DNA of 14,208 nucleotides from Stramenopiles sp. TOSAG23-3 (Eukaryota > Sar): contig LT642308.1 in the NCBI GenBank assembly GCA_900128585.1, positions 10,062-24,269 on the forward strand, read 5' to 3'. The position numbers were made by a program, and so were the translations under genes. Position 1 is the stretch's first letter. The number at the start of each line of letters is the position of its first letter. This document shows, piece by piece, positions 1 to 6,888 of this stretch. The notes beneath the pieces are model-generated. The model saw nothing but the letters and a program-made list of their open reading frames with translations, ran no database searches and was not told the origin of the DNA.

Positions 1-1
1 G

Positions 2-64
2 GAACCTCGTCCTGCTGGCAACGCTCTGATTCTCTGTGTCATCATCCGAGGATATCACTACTAG
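2..64 (+). CDS. Possible 3' end of a gene cut by the left edge
   Basis: The first 80 bases are about 55% GC, then composition collapses to strongly AT-rich sequence, as it does at the gene ends elsewhere in the window. In frame 2 the sequence is open from the edge and ends with TAG at 62-64, giving a 20-residue tail ending RGYHY. A plus-strand gene here would converge on the minus-strand methyltransferase and keep the strand alternation. The minus strand is also open to the edge from ATG at 45-43 or 42-40, so the 5' end of a minus-strand gene is an alternative. Too short to identify. Confidence 0.22.
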   Translation, partial: EPRPAGNALILCVIIRGYHY

Positions 65-390
65 GGTCGGGGCGATGCTATATCATATAGTTTCGCAATA
101 TATTTCAAAAAAATAATATCTTATGCTGATCGATATAAGTCGTCTATTATGAAAATATATATAGTATGCTTTAGGACTCTCACTTAACATCCGTCATTGA
201 TGCTTCGAAATCTAAGATTATTTTTCCAAGAAGTAATATATGATACGTTTTAAAAATGGGTTTTTTCGTCTCTATCTATAATATGATTAACATATCATAA
301 GATCAATAAGTTAATTTAGAATCATTAATTCTTACTTAAATAAAAATGGAAATGGTTTTTAAGAACATTAATCCCAAATCTTACATCTCT
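65..390. other. AT-rich 3' spacer, no gene seen
   Basis: After the GC-rich edge this stretch is very AT-rich, with runs such as AAAAAATAATATC and TATATATAG. It lies downstream of the methyltransferase stop at 391-393. I see no ORF of credible composition, no repeat shared with the other 3' spacers and no RNA gene. It probably holds the 3' UTR of the minus-strand gene and possibly of a gene beyond the edge. Confidence 0.6.
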
Positions 391-1695
391 TTACAAATAC
401 ATTTCATCGACGAATTGCTTGTGAACTTCATAAATCCTTTTGTTTTTCGCCAAGTTTTCGCTGATCATGAACCACGTGCTATTGACAAAGGCGATGTCTG
501 ACGCTGCAGTACTGTCGTGCCACTTCTCTGCTGCGAAAGGTATGAAGCCCCCCGAATAAAAATGGGCAATTAGCAGCTCGCCGAGGACAAGACTGTTCCA
601 GTTTAACCCCCATCGCTGCATTCCTTGTCTGTGGAGTTCGATATGGATTTGTTTTGTTCCTTTCAGTAATTTCTCTTCGTTTTTAAACACATCGGCAAAA
701 AGAGGATACTCGAAGCCTTCTATGTTTACTTTTAGTGCAGTGAAATAAAAGGATTCCCCAAAGAAATTGTTTAACCCTTTGCAGAGATCTTCAAAACGAA
801 TAAACTTTGGCCTTAATGAAGGATGAACATGTGTAGTATAGCGCCCGTCTTCTCCTGTCAGACACACCGGCAGCATCACTGTCGATGAATTCATAGCTTC
901 ATTAATAGACCACTTTTGTTCTTCAAATGTGGTGCAGTCCGGTGTTACAATGACTAAATTCGAGAATGTTTTTGTCAAGTATTCCTCGTACGAAAAGTCT
1001 CCTCCGCTCCCAGCGGACAACACGTATCTCCTTGTTGCTCCCTCGTTGGAGGCTTCTTCAAGGTAATCTGGGTTACACCATATTTTCGACCCCCCGACTT
1101 CCGGACCCAACCGTTTTTGGTGATGGCAAGATATAAACGGACGAAATTTACTCCAGAAGTTAGTTTCCGGTCCATACTCGACGTCGCGCGGGTTAGTAAT
1201 CATCTGCTCTCCGATGGAAAACGTATTTTCAATCTGCTCAAAGAAATCTTCGTAAGCTTGAACAATTCGGCTAATAGCGATGAGATAGTTTTCTACATCG
1301 TTATCACGAATGCCTGCAGCCCCTAAAAGCCTGCCCGCCGAGTCTTTTACCTTTGACAATCCTCTCCAGAGAAGTTTTGCTATCGCATGCTTTGCTTTCC
1401 TCACGTTTGCGACATCCTTAAAAATTTCGTTTGGAAAGGTGTGGTGGAGCCAGTTTGTATGTACCCCATGCTCGTGGTCTACATTAAAAGTAGGAATGTT
1501 TGTCAGGTCAAAATCATCCTCCGTGAATTTTCGTCGCACATCCCTGGTCATATATTCCCCAGGAATAGACACGTTAGAAAACCATTTATCTAGAACCAGC
1601 GCTACCTTTTCGTACTCATAAGCTGGGGTCAACGCGAAAGTGGTTGATAAACCAGACACCGCCACCAGAACGAAAAGTAAAGACAACTTCTTCAT
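391..1695 (-). CDS. Secreted METTL24-like (Methyltransf_22-type) methyltransferase
   Basis: 434 residues from ATG at 1695; the frame extends one GTG codon further upstream, but ATG is the sensible start. Residues 1-21 form a signal peptide (KK then a hydrophobic run ending TTFA), so the product should enter the ER. The C-terminal half resembles the METTL24/Methyltransf_22 class of Rossmann methyltransferases: RLGPEVGGSKIWCNPD at 195-210 matches the family's 'RlG..dGGkwvC' opening, YVLSAGSGGDFSYEE at 224-238 is the glycine-rich SAM loop, VTPDCT at 250-255 lies where the acidic residue after strand 2 is expected, and LKVNIEGFEY at 321-330 matches the 'lKiDiEGaE' motif, with N in place of the usual D. 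HIELH at 351-355 is a further core strand. Residues 25-185 match nothing I recognise. The substrate is unknown; FkbM-like sugar O-methyltransferases are the nearest alternative. It is divergent from the aminotransferase across a 776-bp spacer. Confidence 0.83.
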   Translation of the reverse strand: MKKLSLLFVLVAVSGLSTTFALTPAYEYEKVALVLDKWFSNVSIPGEYMTRDVRRKFTEDDFDLTNIPTFNVDHEHGVHTNWLHHTFPNEIFKDVANVRKAKHAIAKLLWRGLSKVKDSAGRLLGAAGIRDNDVENYLIAISRIVQAYEDFFEQIENTFSIGEQMITNPRDVEYGPETNFWSKFRPFISCHHQKRLGPEVGGSKIWCNPDYLEEASNEGATRRYVLSAGSGGDFSYEEYLTKTFSNLVIVTPDCTTFEEQKWSINEAMNSSTVMLPVCLTGEDGRYTTHVHPSLRPKFIRFEDLCKGLNNFFGESFYFTALKVNIEGFEYPLFADVFKNEEKLLKGTKQIHIELHRQGMQRWGLNWNSLVLGELLIAHFYSGGFIPFAAEKWHDSTAASDIAFVNSTWFMISENLAKNKRIYEVHKQFVDEMYL

Positions 1696-2471
1696 CACAA
1701 GAAGTTTACAAATATATCACTTCAAGGACTTATGCATTCGTAAAAGACTATGAACCAGACGAACACCAACTATTTACAATTTCTCACGTTTTTTCTAAAA
1801 ATTGTTGATTATTGAATTGAATGATTCATTTGATCACGTTTTTTTTTCTAAAAAAAAAAAATAATAAAATAATAAAATAATAATAATGGTTTTCTCACGT
1901 CGTATTATAAACAAACGTGAGAAAACCATTATATAGGCAAATGAGTATTTGTATTATCTCTTAAGATGTATACGAAAGTGCATTTTTACGGGAAACACTT
2001 TGATATATTAGTAGTGTATGGTTTTATATATACGTAAATAAGCATATATTATATAGGAAAATCTGTTCGAAAATAAAATCTCAAAAAAACAACAGGTAAT
2101 AGCATCCAAACAAGACTAAGAAAAAAAGAAGAAAAACAAAACATCATCATTGAGTTTTCCTTTTTTTTCTGATGACTACGATAGTAGTCTGGACAGGTTT
2201 TTGCATACTCCTCACTAATAATAAATAATAATTTCAACTAAAAAAAAAAAATAAAAAATAAAATACGGTCACTATTATATAAAAAACCAAGTAGTATAAT
2301 AATTCCACTTTATTATATATTATTATTGTTGAATTTAAAGACTCAAATTAATTTTTTTTATCTTTTCTTTTTACACTACGAGGTGGTGACTGTTTCACAC
2401 CTGACGATTCAAAAACTTTCGTAGCGTTTTTTGTTGTATCATAGAGCATAATCGGGCATGGGTTCTCTGCA
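1696..2471. promoter_or_regulatory. Divergent intergenic region between methyltransferase and aminotransferase
   Basis: This 776-bp spacer separates two divergently transcribed genes and must hold both promoters. The half near the methyltransferase carries three exact copies of the 10-mer TTTCTCACGT (1780-1789, 1891-1900, and reversed at 1915-1924) plus a related TCACGTT at 1834-1840, followed by T-runs. An AT microsatellite of AATAA units lies at about 1849-1887. The part near the aminotransferase (2240-2350) is almost pure A/T. Apparent short frames inside have low-complexity translations and are not supported. Confidence 0.6.
1883..1932. repeat. 18-bp perfect inverted repeat with ACGTGAGAA arms
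   Basis: ATAATGGTTTTCTCACGT at 1883-1900 is the exact reverse complement of 1915-1932, with a 14-base spacer. Unlike the surrounding A/T runs, the arms contain mixed sequence, so simple composition does not explain the match. The inner end of each arm, ACGTGAGAA on one strand or the other, recurs as a free copy at 1780-1789. It lies about 190-240 bp upstream of the methyltransferase ATG. It could be a paired transcription-factor site (ACGT-core, bZIP-like) or a cruciform/RNA hairpin; the function is not known. Confidence 0.8.
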
Positions 2472-2475
2472 ATGA
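2458..2475 (+). promoter_or_regulatory. Five-codon upstream ORF overlapping the aminotransferase start
   Basis: An ATG at 2458 opens MGSLQ and stops at TGA 2473-2475, so the stop overlaps the main ATG as ATGA at 2472-2475. If the transcript starts upstream of 2458, ribosomes would meet this uORF first and could reinitiate at the overlap. It may equally lie outside the mRNA or be chance. Confidence 0.3.
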
Positions 2476-3704
2476 GGAGGTTGGGGCGCTGTGCGGGTGC
2501 TGCAGCTAGATTTTCGACGAAACCGCTTCCACCATTTCTGGTGGAAAGGTGGGAGGGTTGGAACGCGGCTGGTTTGATGGGGAGTTTGTCCAGCAGCGAG
2601 TGCGAACCGTTGACGATGGAGAGCCTTTTATCCATAGCAGACGAGGACAACAAGGCACGGTGGTCATCTCTGTCTTTGGGGTATTCTCACCAAAAAGGGG
2701 ACGAATTTTTGAGGCAAGATGTTGCCAACCATATAAACCGTAGCAACGATAGTGAAACGGTGCAAGTAACACCTGATGACGTGCTGGTGTGTACCCCATC
2801 TGAAGGCATTTTGCTTGCCATGCAGGCGTCTTTAACCCCTCAAGACCACGTAGTATGCGTTGACCCAGGTTACCAGTCACTGTATCAGATCGCGCAATCT
2901 ATGGGGTGCGAGGTCAGTCCTTGGAAAGCGACGCTAGACGGGCAATCTTACCGTTTTGATGTCGATGCTCTGAGGGGCATAATTCGTCCCGGAAAGACAA
3001 AGCTCTTGGTACTCCAGTTTCCACATAATCCTACTGGTGCTCTTATTACGCGCCTAGAATACCAAGAAATAGTGGAACTTTGCGAATCCGTGGAGTGCAA
3101 GATTTTCTCCGATGAAATGTATCGTGGGCTGGAGCACCGTGGAAAGAACGCGAGGCTCCCCTCCGCCGTTGTGACCTCTACGCGCAATGTTACTTTGGGC
3201 GGAGTTTCGAAGGTCTTCGCGCTTCCTGGGTTAAGGATCGGATGGATTGCCACCAAAGACACTGCGCTGATAAGTCGAATGGAAGAACTGAAAGACTATA
3301 CCACAATATGCTCTTCGTCCCCCTCCGAGGTTCTTGCCTCGATGGGTCTCCGAGCCGAAAGCGAAATTGTAAAAGCAAATCGTTTGAAAGTAAAGCACAA
3401 TTTGGATGCGTGCAGAGAGTTTTTTACAGGAGAGGGGGGCATTGGCAGGGATCTCTTTCATTGGTACGAGCCCGAGGGCGGAACGTTTTGCTATCCACGA
3501 ATGCGGAAGAGCAGATGGGGTGGAATATCCGCCTCGGCGTATGCCCGGTCTATGTGCAGGGCAGGGGGCATTATGTTCCTGCCGTCATCTACGTTTTCTT
3601 GTAGGCACGACGACCGGTTGCGCATTACTTATGGAAAAGATGAGACGTGCAAGTTGCTGAAAATGTGGAATTCCGAATTGCAGAAGGAACGGGAAGCGCG
3701 CTGA
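2472..3704 (+). CDS. PLP-dependent aminotransferase, class I/II (fold type I)
   Basis: 410 residues, the usual length for the family. The aspartate-aminotransferase fold signature is complete: a PLP-phosphate loop near 109-114 (PSEGIL), the asparagine of HNPTG at N186, SDEMY with D214 and Y217 (cofactor ring nitrogen and oxygen contacts), the Schiff-base lysine K247 in GGVSK, R255 in GLRIGW, and the carboxylate-binding arginine in RLRITY (R384). It should transfer an amino group between an amino acid and a 2-oxo acid; the exact substrate cannot be read from these motifs. The N-terminus MRRLGRCAGAAARFSTK has several arginines and no acidic residue before E25, which suggests a mitochondrial or plastid presequence. 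The ATG at 2472 is preferred because it includes this presequence. No intron is needed. It converges on the tyrosinase gene across a repeat-rich 441-bp spacer. Its RWEGW...CEPLTMESLL N-terminus resembles bacterial aminotransferases of broad class I/II type, so bacterial ancestry is possible but untested. Confidence 0.95.
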   Translation: MRRLGRCAGAAARFSTKPLPPFLVERWEGWNAAGLMGSLSSSECEPLTMESLLSIADEDNKARWSSLSLGYSHQKGDEFLRQDVANHINRSNDSETVQVTPDDVLVCTPSEGILLAMQASLTPQDHVVCVDPGYQSLYQIAQSMGCEVSPWKATLDGQSYRFDVDALRGIIRPGKTKLLVLQFPHNPTGALITRLEYQEIVELCESVECKIFSDEMYRGLEHRGKNARLPSAVVTSTRNVTLGGVSKVFALPGLRIGWIATKDTALISRMEELKDYTTICSSSPSEVLASMGLRAESEIVKANRLKVKHNLDACREFFTGEGGIGRDLFHWYEPEGGTFCYPRMRKSRWGGISASAYARSMCRAGGIMFLPSSTFSCRHDDRLRITYGKDETCKLLKMWNSELQKEREAR

Positions 3705-3727
3705 CTTCTGAGATAACGAAATTAAAC

Positions 3728-3747
3728 GGGGGGGGGGGGGGGGGGGG
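3728..3747 (+). repeat. Run of 20 G residues
   Basis: Twenty consecutive Gs begin 23 bases after the aminotransferase stop, inside otherwise A/T-rich sequence. On the plus strand it would be in the 3' UTR, where it could form a G-quadruplex. The exact length is prone to polymerase slippage and assembly error. Confidence 0.9.
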
Positions 3748-3791
3748 TAAATGTATTTTTTTGTTTAAAAAAAGAAAAAATGAAAACCTGA

Positions 3792-3832
3792 ATGGTTTAA
3801 CATCAACTAATTCACCTTACATGGTTTAACAT
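3792..3832. repeat. 12-bp direct repeat, 29-bp period
   Basis: ATGGTTTAACAT occurs at 3792-3803 and again at 3821-3832. It lies 3' of the aminotransferase. The same 29-bp spacing separates a different direct repeat at 7999-8046. Confidence 0.75.
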
Positions 3833-3866
3833 TTATCATATGATACACAATTAATTATTTTTTTTT

Positions 3867-3892
3867 AAAACAAGAAAATTGGCTGTTATTTA
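3867..3892 (+). repeat. Repeat family copy 1 (forward)
   Basis: Contains the core CAAGAAAATTGGCTGTTATT at 3871-3890, preceded by AAAA and followed by TA. It is the only forward copy in this spacer and can pair with any of the three reverse copies to its right, most simply with 3930-3959 across a 37-base loop. Confidence 0.85.
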
Positions 3893-3929
3893 AGTATTAA
3901 ATATGCTTTTTAAATAATTTTTTTAAAGA

Positions 3930-4050
3930 TAAATAACAGCCAATTTTTTTCTTGTTTTTAGATAATAAACTGAATAACAGCCAATTTTCTTGTTTTTAAT
4001 AAACTGAATTCAGTTTTTTCTTAAATAGCAGCCAATTTTTCTTGTTTTTT
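3930..4050 (-). repeat. Repeat family copies 2-4, tandem and reversed
   Basis: Three copies in the same orientation begin at 3930, 3973 and 4022, a spacing of about 42-50 bp. Each reads AATA(A/G)CAGCCAATT, then a T-run of variable length, then CTTGTTTTT. Relative to copy 1 they are reverse complements. Copy 2 has three extra bases in the T-run; copy 4 has A to G in the AATAACAG segment. TAATAAACTGAAT follows copies 2 and 3 (3963-3975 and 3997-4009), so the repeated unit is longer than the core. It lies just 3' of the tyrosinase gene. Confidence 0.85.
4001..4016. repeat. Perfect 16-bp palindrome
   Basis: AAACTGAATTCAGTTT is its own reverse complement and sits between copies 3 and 4 of the repeat array. 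Its left half belongs to the TAATAAACTGAAT segment that also follows copy 2. It could be a dyad protein site or a fold-back junction left by rearrangement. Confidence 0.8.
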
Positions 4051-4145
4051 AAAGTTTACCAGTTGAGAACTAGAAACTTCAAAATTTTGATCATTCTGAT
4101 CCTTTCTGTGTTTTTTACTCCATTTTTATAAACGGGCGAGAAGCT

Positions 4146-5648
4146 TTAAACGTCGTACCTATGCGCTAAGCCTTTAAAATCAAGAACATCACTGATCGAC
4201 ACCTCTGGGTTCTCAAGCAAAGGCATCGGCGTCTTCAGATAGGCCTTTCCGGTCGTCTCAAACCACTTATTGCCGTGAGTTTTTTGGTACATTGCCCACA
4301 CACGATCAGCGTTACCATGCAGGTGTTGAAAGATCGGGTCGTTAGCTGCGGTGGGCTGTGCCAAAGTTCCGCCTATCCACGTGTGGACGCTTCCATGAAC
4401 GTCCAGGGAAGCGCCAACTCTCTCCCAACCAGCGGCATAGAAATCGTCTGGGTTGATACCTTCGGCGCATGAATGCCAATATTGGCCTGGTTTGGCGCTT
4501 TTGTAGGATGGAGCCACCTGGTGAGGGTTCGTTTCGTCTTCCTTCCGAAAAACTTCCTCTCCGTCTTCTGGTAGAAACTTGTTCAGTTTCACGCATTTCT
4601 TCCATGAAATTGGCTTTGGCGCGAAGTGCTTACACTTTAAGCGCATATTTTTTGATGGTTTTGAATAGTACCGAAAACAATCTGGGTTTTCCCACCCACA
4701 GTTCTTGTTAGTATCGGCAACGTCAAAATCAGTTTCCACTGTTGGTGGATGAGGCTGTCCATTCTTATCATTGTCTGGGGCCTCCATCCTCGGAAACTTC
4801 ATAAACGGGCCAAATAACTTTTTTTTGGAATCGGCGTCTTTCGGAAAATGTTGGGAATGCAAATTCCAGCTCACGCAGTTTACGCTTCCTTCGTCGGCGT
4901 CCTTTTCGCTACAAACGTTTGGGTCGCCGATGTCCAGGCACCCCAGAACACCGTGTCCTATCGCTCGTTGAAGGTAACCTACCGGAGGTCCTGTTTCCTG
5001 TTCCGGAGTTAACTTGAATTTGCCTGCCTTACTACCCAACGGACCGTCTTCAACAATATGCTTATTGGCCGGGTTACCATCTGTGCCAAGATATTCCACA
5101 TCCATCATCGCTTTCACACTTTCCTCGTCGTCCCAGTCCATGTACGGTACAAGGAGTTTAGGGTTTTCTGAACATCTCTGGATTTCTTTGTGAAAGCGAT
5201 TTTGCATTTCTCTGTGCCACGGAAAGGCGTAAAAACCACTTCCATGAATTTGCTCTTTGGCAACCGCGGCCTTGCTGTGAATGTATGGAAAATAGTCGTA
5301 GGCATTGGGGACATCTTCGGGTGCGTACTGGGATTTGCAGTTTTTCATGCTGATCAGTCCCCTGATGACCTCCGCTTTTTCCTCTTTAGAAAGGCATTTA
5401 ACGTCTCGCACAGTGCGCGGGTCAGTAGGGTAGCACGGGTTCGAGTAAGGGGCAACTGGCTGCACGGTAGTTGCATAAATAAGTGAAACCATGCCAATGA
5501 AACAGACTATGCCAATAAGTGCGCGCGTGTCAGAGCGCTTATTTTCTTCTTCATTGTCGCCAACGAGGAGATTTTGCCTCCCATTCTCCATCATTCCGAG
5601 TTCGTAGCTTGGGTTTATAAAACTCTCTTTTCCCGTGCGCGTTGTCAT
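4146..5648 (-). CDS. Membrane-anchored tyrosinase-type (type 3 copper) protein
   Basis: 500 residues from ATG at 5648. Type 3 copper enzymes oxidise phenols or catechols with O2 at a pair of copper ions. CuB is clear: H418-x3-H422-x21-H444, the spacing of the classical enzymes, in VHGSVHTWIGG and DPIFQHLHGNADRVW. CuA is H124, H135 and H145, the last in FPWHR; AFPWHREMQNRFH departs slightly from the usual F-x-P-W-H-R...E consensus. Residues 1-42 are polar, 43-60 are one hydrophobic segment, and no signal peptide precedes it, so a type II anchor with a luminal or extracellular catalytic domain is likely. The outer part has 12 cysteines (C72 to C394), an even number suited to disulphides. About 270 residues separate CuA and CuB, roughly twice the bacterial spacing, and no C-terminal lid domain follows H444. 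The cytosolic tail contains NPSY (12-15). A hemocyanin-like or non-catalytic role cannot be excluded, but all six ligands appear present. Confidence 0.9.
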   Translation of the reverse strand: MTTRTGKESFINPSYELGMMENGRQNLLVGDNEEENKRSDTRALIGIVCFIGMVSLIYATTVQPVAPYSNPCYPTDPRTVRDVKCLSKEEKAEVIRGLISMKNCKSQYAPEDVPNAYDYFPYIHSKAAVAKEQIHGSGFYAFPWHREMQNRFHKEIQRCSENPKLLVPYMDWDDEESVKAMMDVEYLGTDGNPANKHIVEDGPLGSKAGKFKLTPEQETGPPVGYLQRAIGHGVLGCLDIGDPNVCSEKDADEGSVNCVSWNLHSQHFPKDADSKKKLFGPFMKFPRMEAPDNDKNGQPHPPTVETDFDVADTNKNCGWENPDCFRYYSKPSKNMRLKCKHFAPKPISWKKCVKLNKFLPEDGEEVFRKEDETNPHQVAPSYKSAKPGQYWHSCAEGINPDDFYAAGWERVGASLDVHGSVHTWIGGTLAQPTAANDPIFQHLHGNADRVWAMYQKTHGNKWFETTGKAYLKTPMPLLENPEVSISDVLDFKGLAHRYDV

Positions 5649-6888
5649 TGTGAGTCGTTTGTCCGTGCTGACCTTTTGTGCCTTGTTACCTCTCTGGCTG
5701 TAGTGCGTTTTCCTGCTGGAGTTTTTTAAAAAGTTGTGTTATATATATATATCGAATGCTTCGGTATTTTTTGTATGTTTGGTGTTGTTGGTGTGTATGT
5801 ATTTCCTTTTCTTTCTTTCTTTCTTGTTTCCTAACGACGGGGATGTGTTTGTATAGCTAAGAATACGTTCGTGTGCGTTGGAAAGATATTATATTTAACT
5901 CTCTCTCCTCGTACTTCTTGCTCCTCTATCTATATTATTTAATTTACAATAAATAATAAAAATTATCAATATCTCTCTCCTCGTTTCGTATACATCTACG
6001 TACCAGGCACCTCCCACCGAAAAACTTAGAGAAGTCAGTTCATTCAATTTTATTTATTCTTCTTTTCTATACCACTTCTGGTACCAGCTGTAATATATTT
6101 AATACCAGAGTACCAACCAATCTTCCCAGGAGGAAAAAGAAGAAACAAACAAACTGGAAAAAATAAAAAAGCAAATGCTTGCTCTGTCTATATTAGAACT
6201 TATAGATTCGTAGAAAATCCAATTATTTATAATAATTAAGGATATGTATATAATCTAATATATAAATAAAATGAAGAAGATTAATTTGTATGATATCTTT
6301 ATATTGAATATGATTTTTAATACTTATTACTTACTTTATTATTTCCTTCCTTAGTTATCGTCATTGTTTCAGCTTTTTTATTATTTCCCGGGCCTCTTTG
6401 AGACTCTACCTCCTCGTAGTTCGTAGTAGATGGCTTCTTTCTTCTCTGCTGATCTGCTAGTCGTTCTAATATGACATTTTAAAAAATAGTATTAATATTT
6501 ATACTCCATTGTATACAAGTGAAATGTGAAGAACGACTTCAACATTTTTTGTGACACGAACGAGTTTTCTGCTGTGTCCTTTTGTTATGGCAAAATACAA
6601 CCATACCCTTCTTCACCCACAATCGTACGCGGTAGTAAATAGTATAGTAGTATTATTATAATAAAAATAATAAATACGAAAAAAAAAAATCATCTTCTTC
6701 TTTCTTCTGTGTGTATACCAAGAGTAGTAATCCAATAAACAGATACGTCACATCTCAGTTCGTTTGTAACAATAACAGACACACTTTCAAACCTGTAAAA
6801 TATGTGCAACGAATACAACTTATGTTGCCCAAACTTTTCATCAACACCAAAAGATTATCGCGTCTATTAAAACGCAGCACGCAAAGAA
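5649..6888. promoter_or_regulatory. Divergent intergenic region between tyrosinase and cysteine-rich membrane protein
   Basis: The largest spacer, holding both divergent promoters. It contains a TATATATATAT tract at about 5741-5752, two exact copies of TCTCTCTCCTCGT (5900-5912 and 5972-5984), four TACCA(G/A) motifs between about 6001 and 6115 including the palindrome CTGGTACCAG at 6078-6087, a less AT-rich island at about 6385-6470, and an A/T-rich tract at 6640-6690 about 200 bp before the plus-strand ATG. Short frames here (for example 5678-5860) have low-complexity translations. A frame overlapping 6711-7076 runs into the next gene in another phase and is not supported. No tRNA or structured RNA was recognised. 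Confidence 0.5.

Larger units (their letters stand above)
3705..4145. other. Convergent 3' spacer rich in repeats
   Basis: This stretch lies between the stops of the aminotransferase (plus) and tyrosinase (minus) and must hold both 3' ends. From left to right it carries a 20-G homopolymer, a 12-bp direct repeat with 29-bp period, one forward and three reverse copies of a roughly 26-bp repeat, and a perfect 16-bp palindrome. No coding frame is credible; a short frame across the G-run translates to polyglycine and lysine-rich low complexity. Confidence 0.75.

Noticed and set aside
1310-1621. Plus-strand frames inside the methyltransferase gene
   Set aside because: Antisense shadows of a gene supported by a signal peptide and methyltransferase motifs.
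3647-3829. Short plus-strand frame with a polyglycine tract
   Set aside because: It only reads the G20 run and neighbouring A-rich sequence, and overlaps the aminotransferase end in another phase.
3867-4050. CRISPR array
   Set aside because: The repeats are few, vary in length, include an inverted copy, and are separated by low-complexity sequence rather than unique spacers; the context is eukaryotic.
5649-6888. tRNA or structured ncRNA gene in the large spacer
   Set aside because: No cloverleaf arms, no A and B box-like sequences at proper spacing, and no long mixed-sequence hairpin were found.
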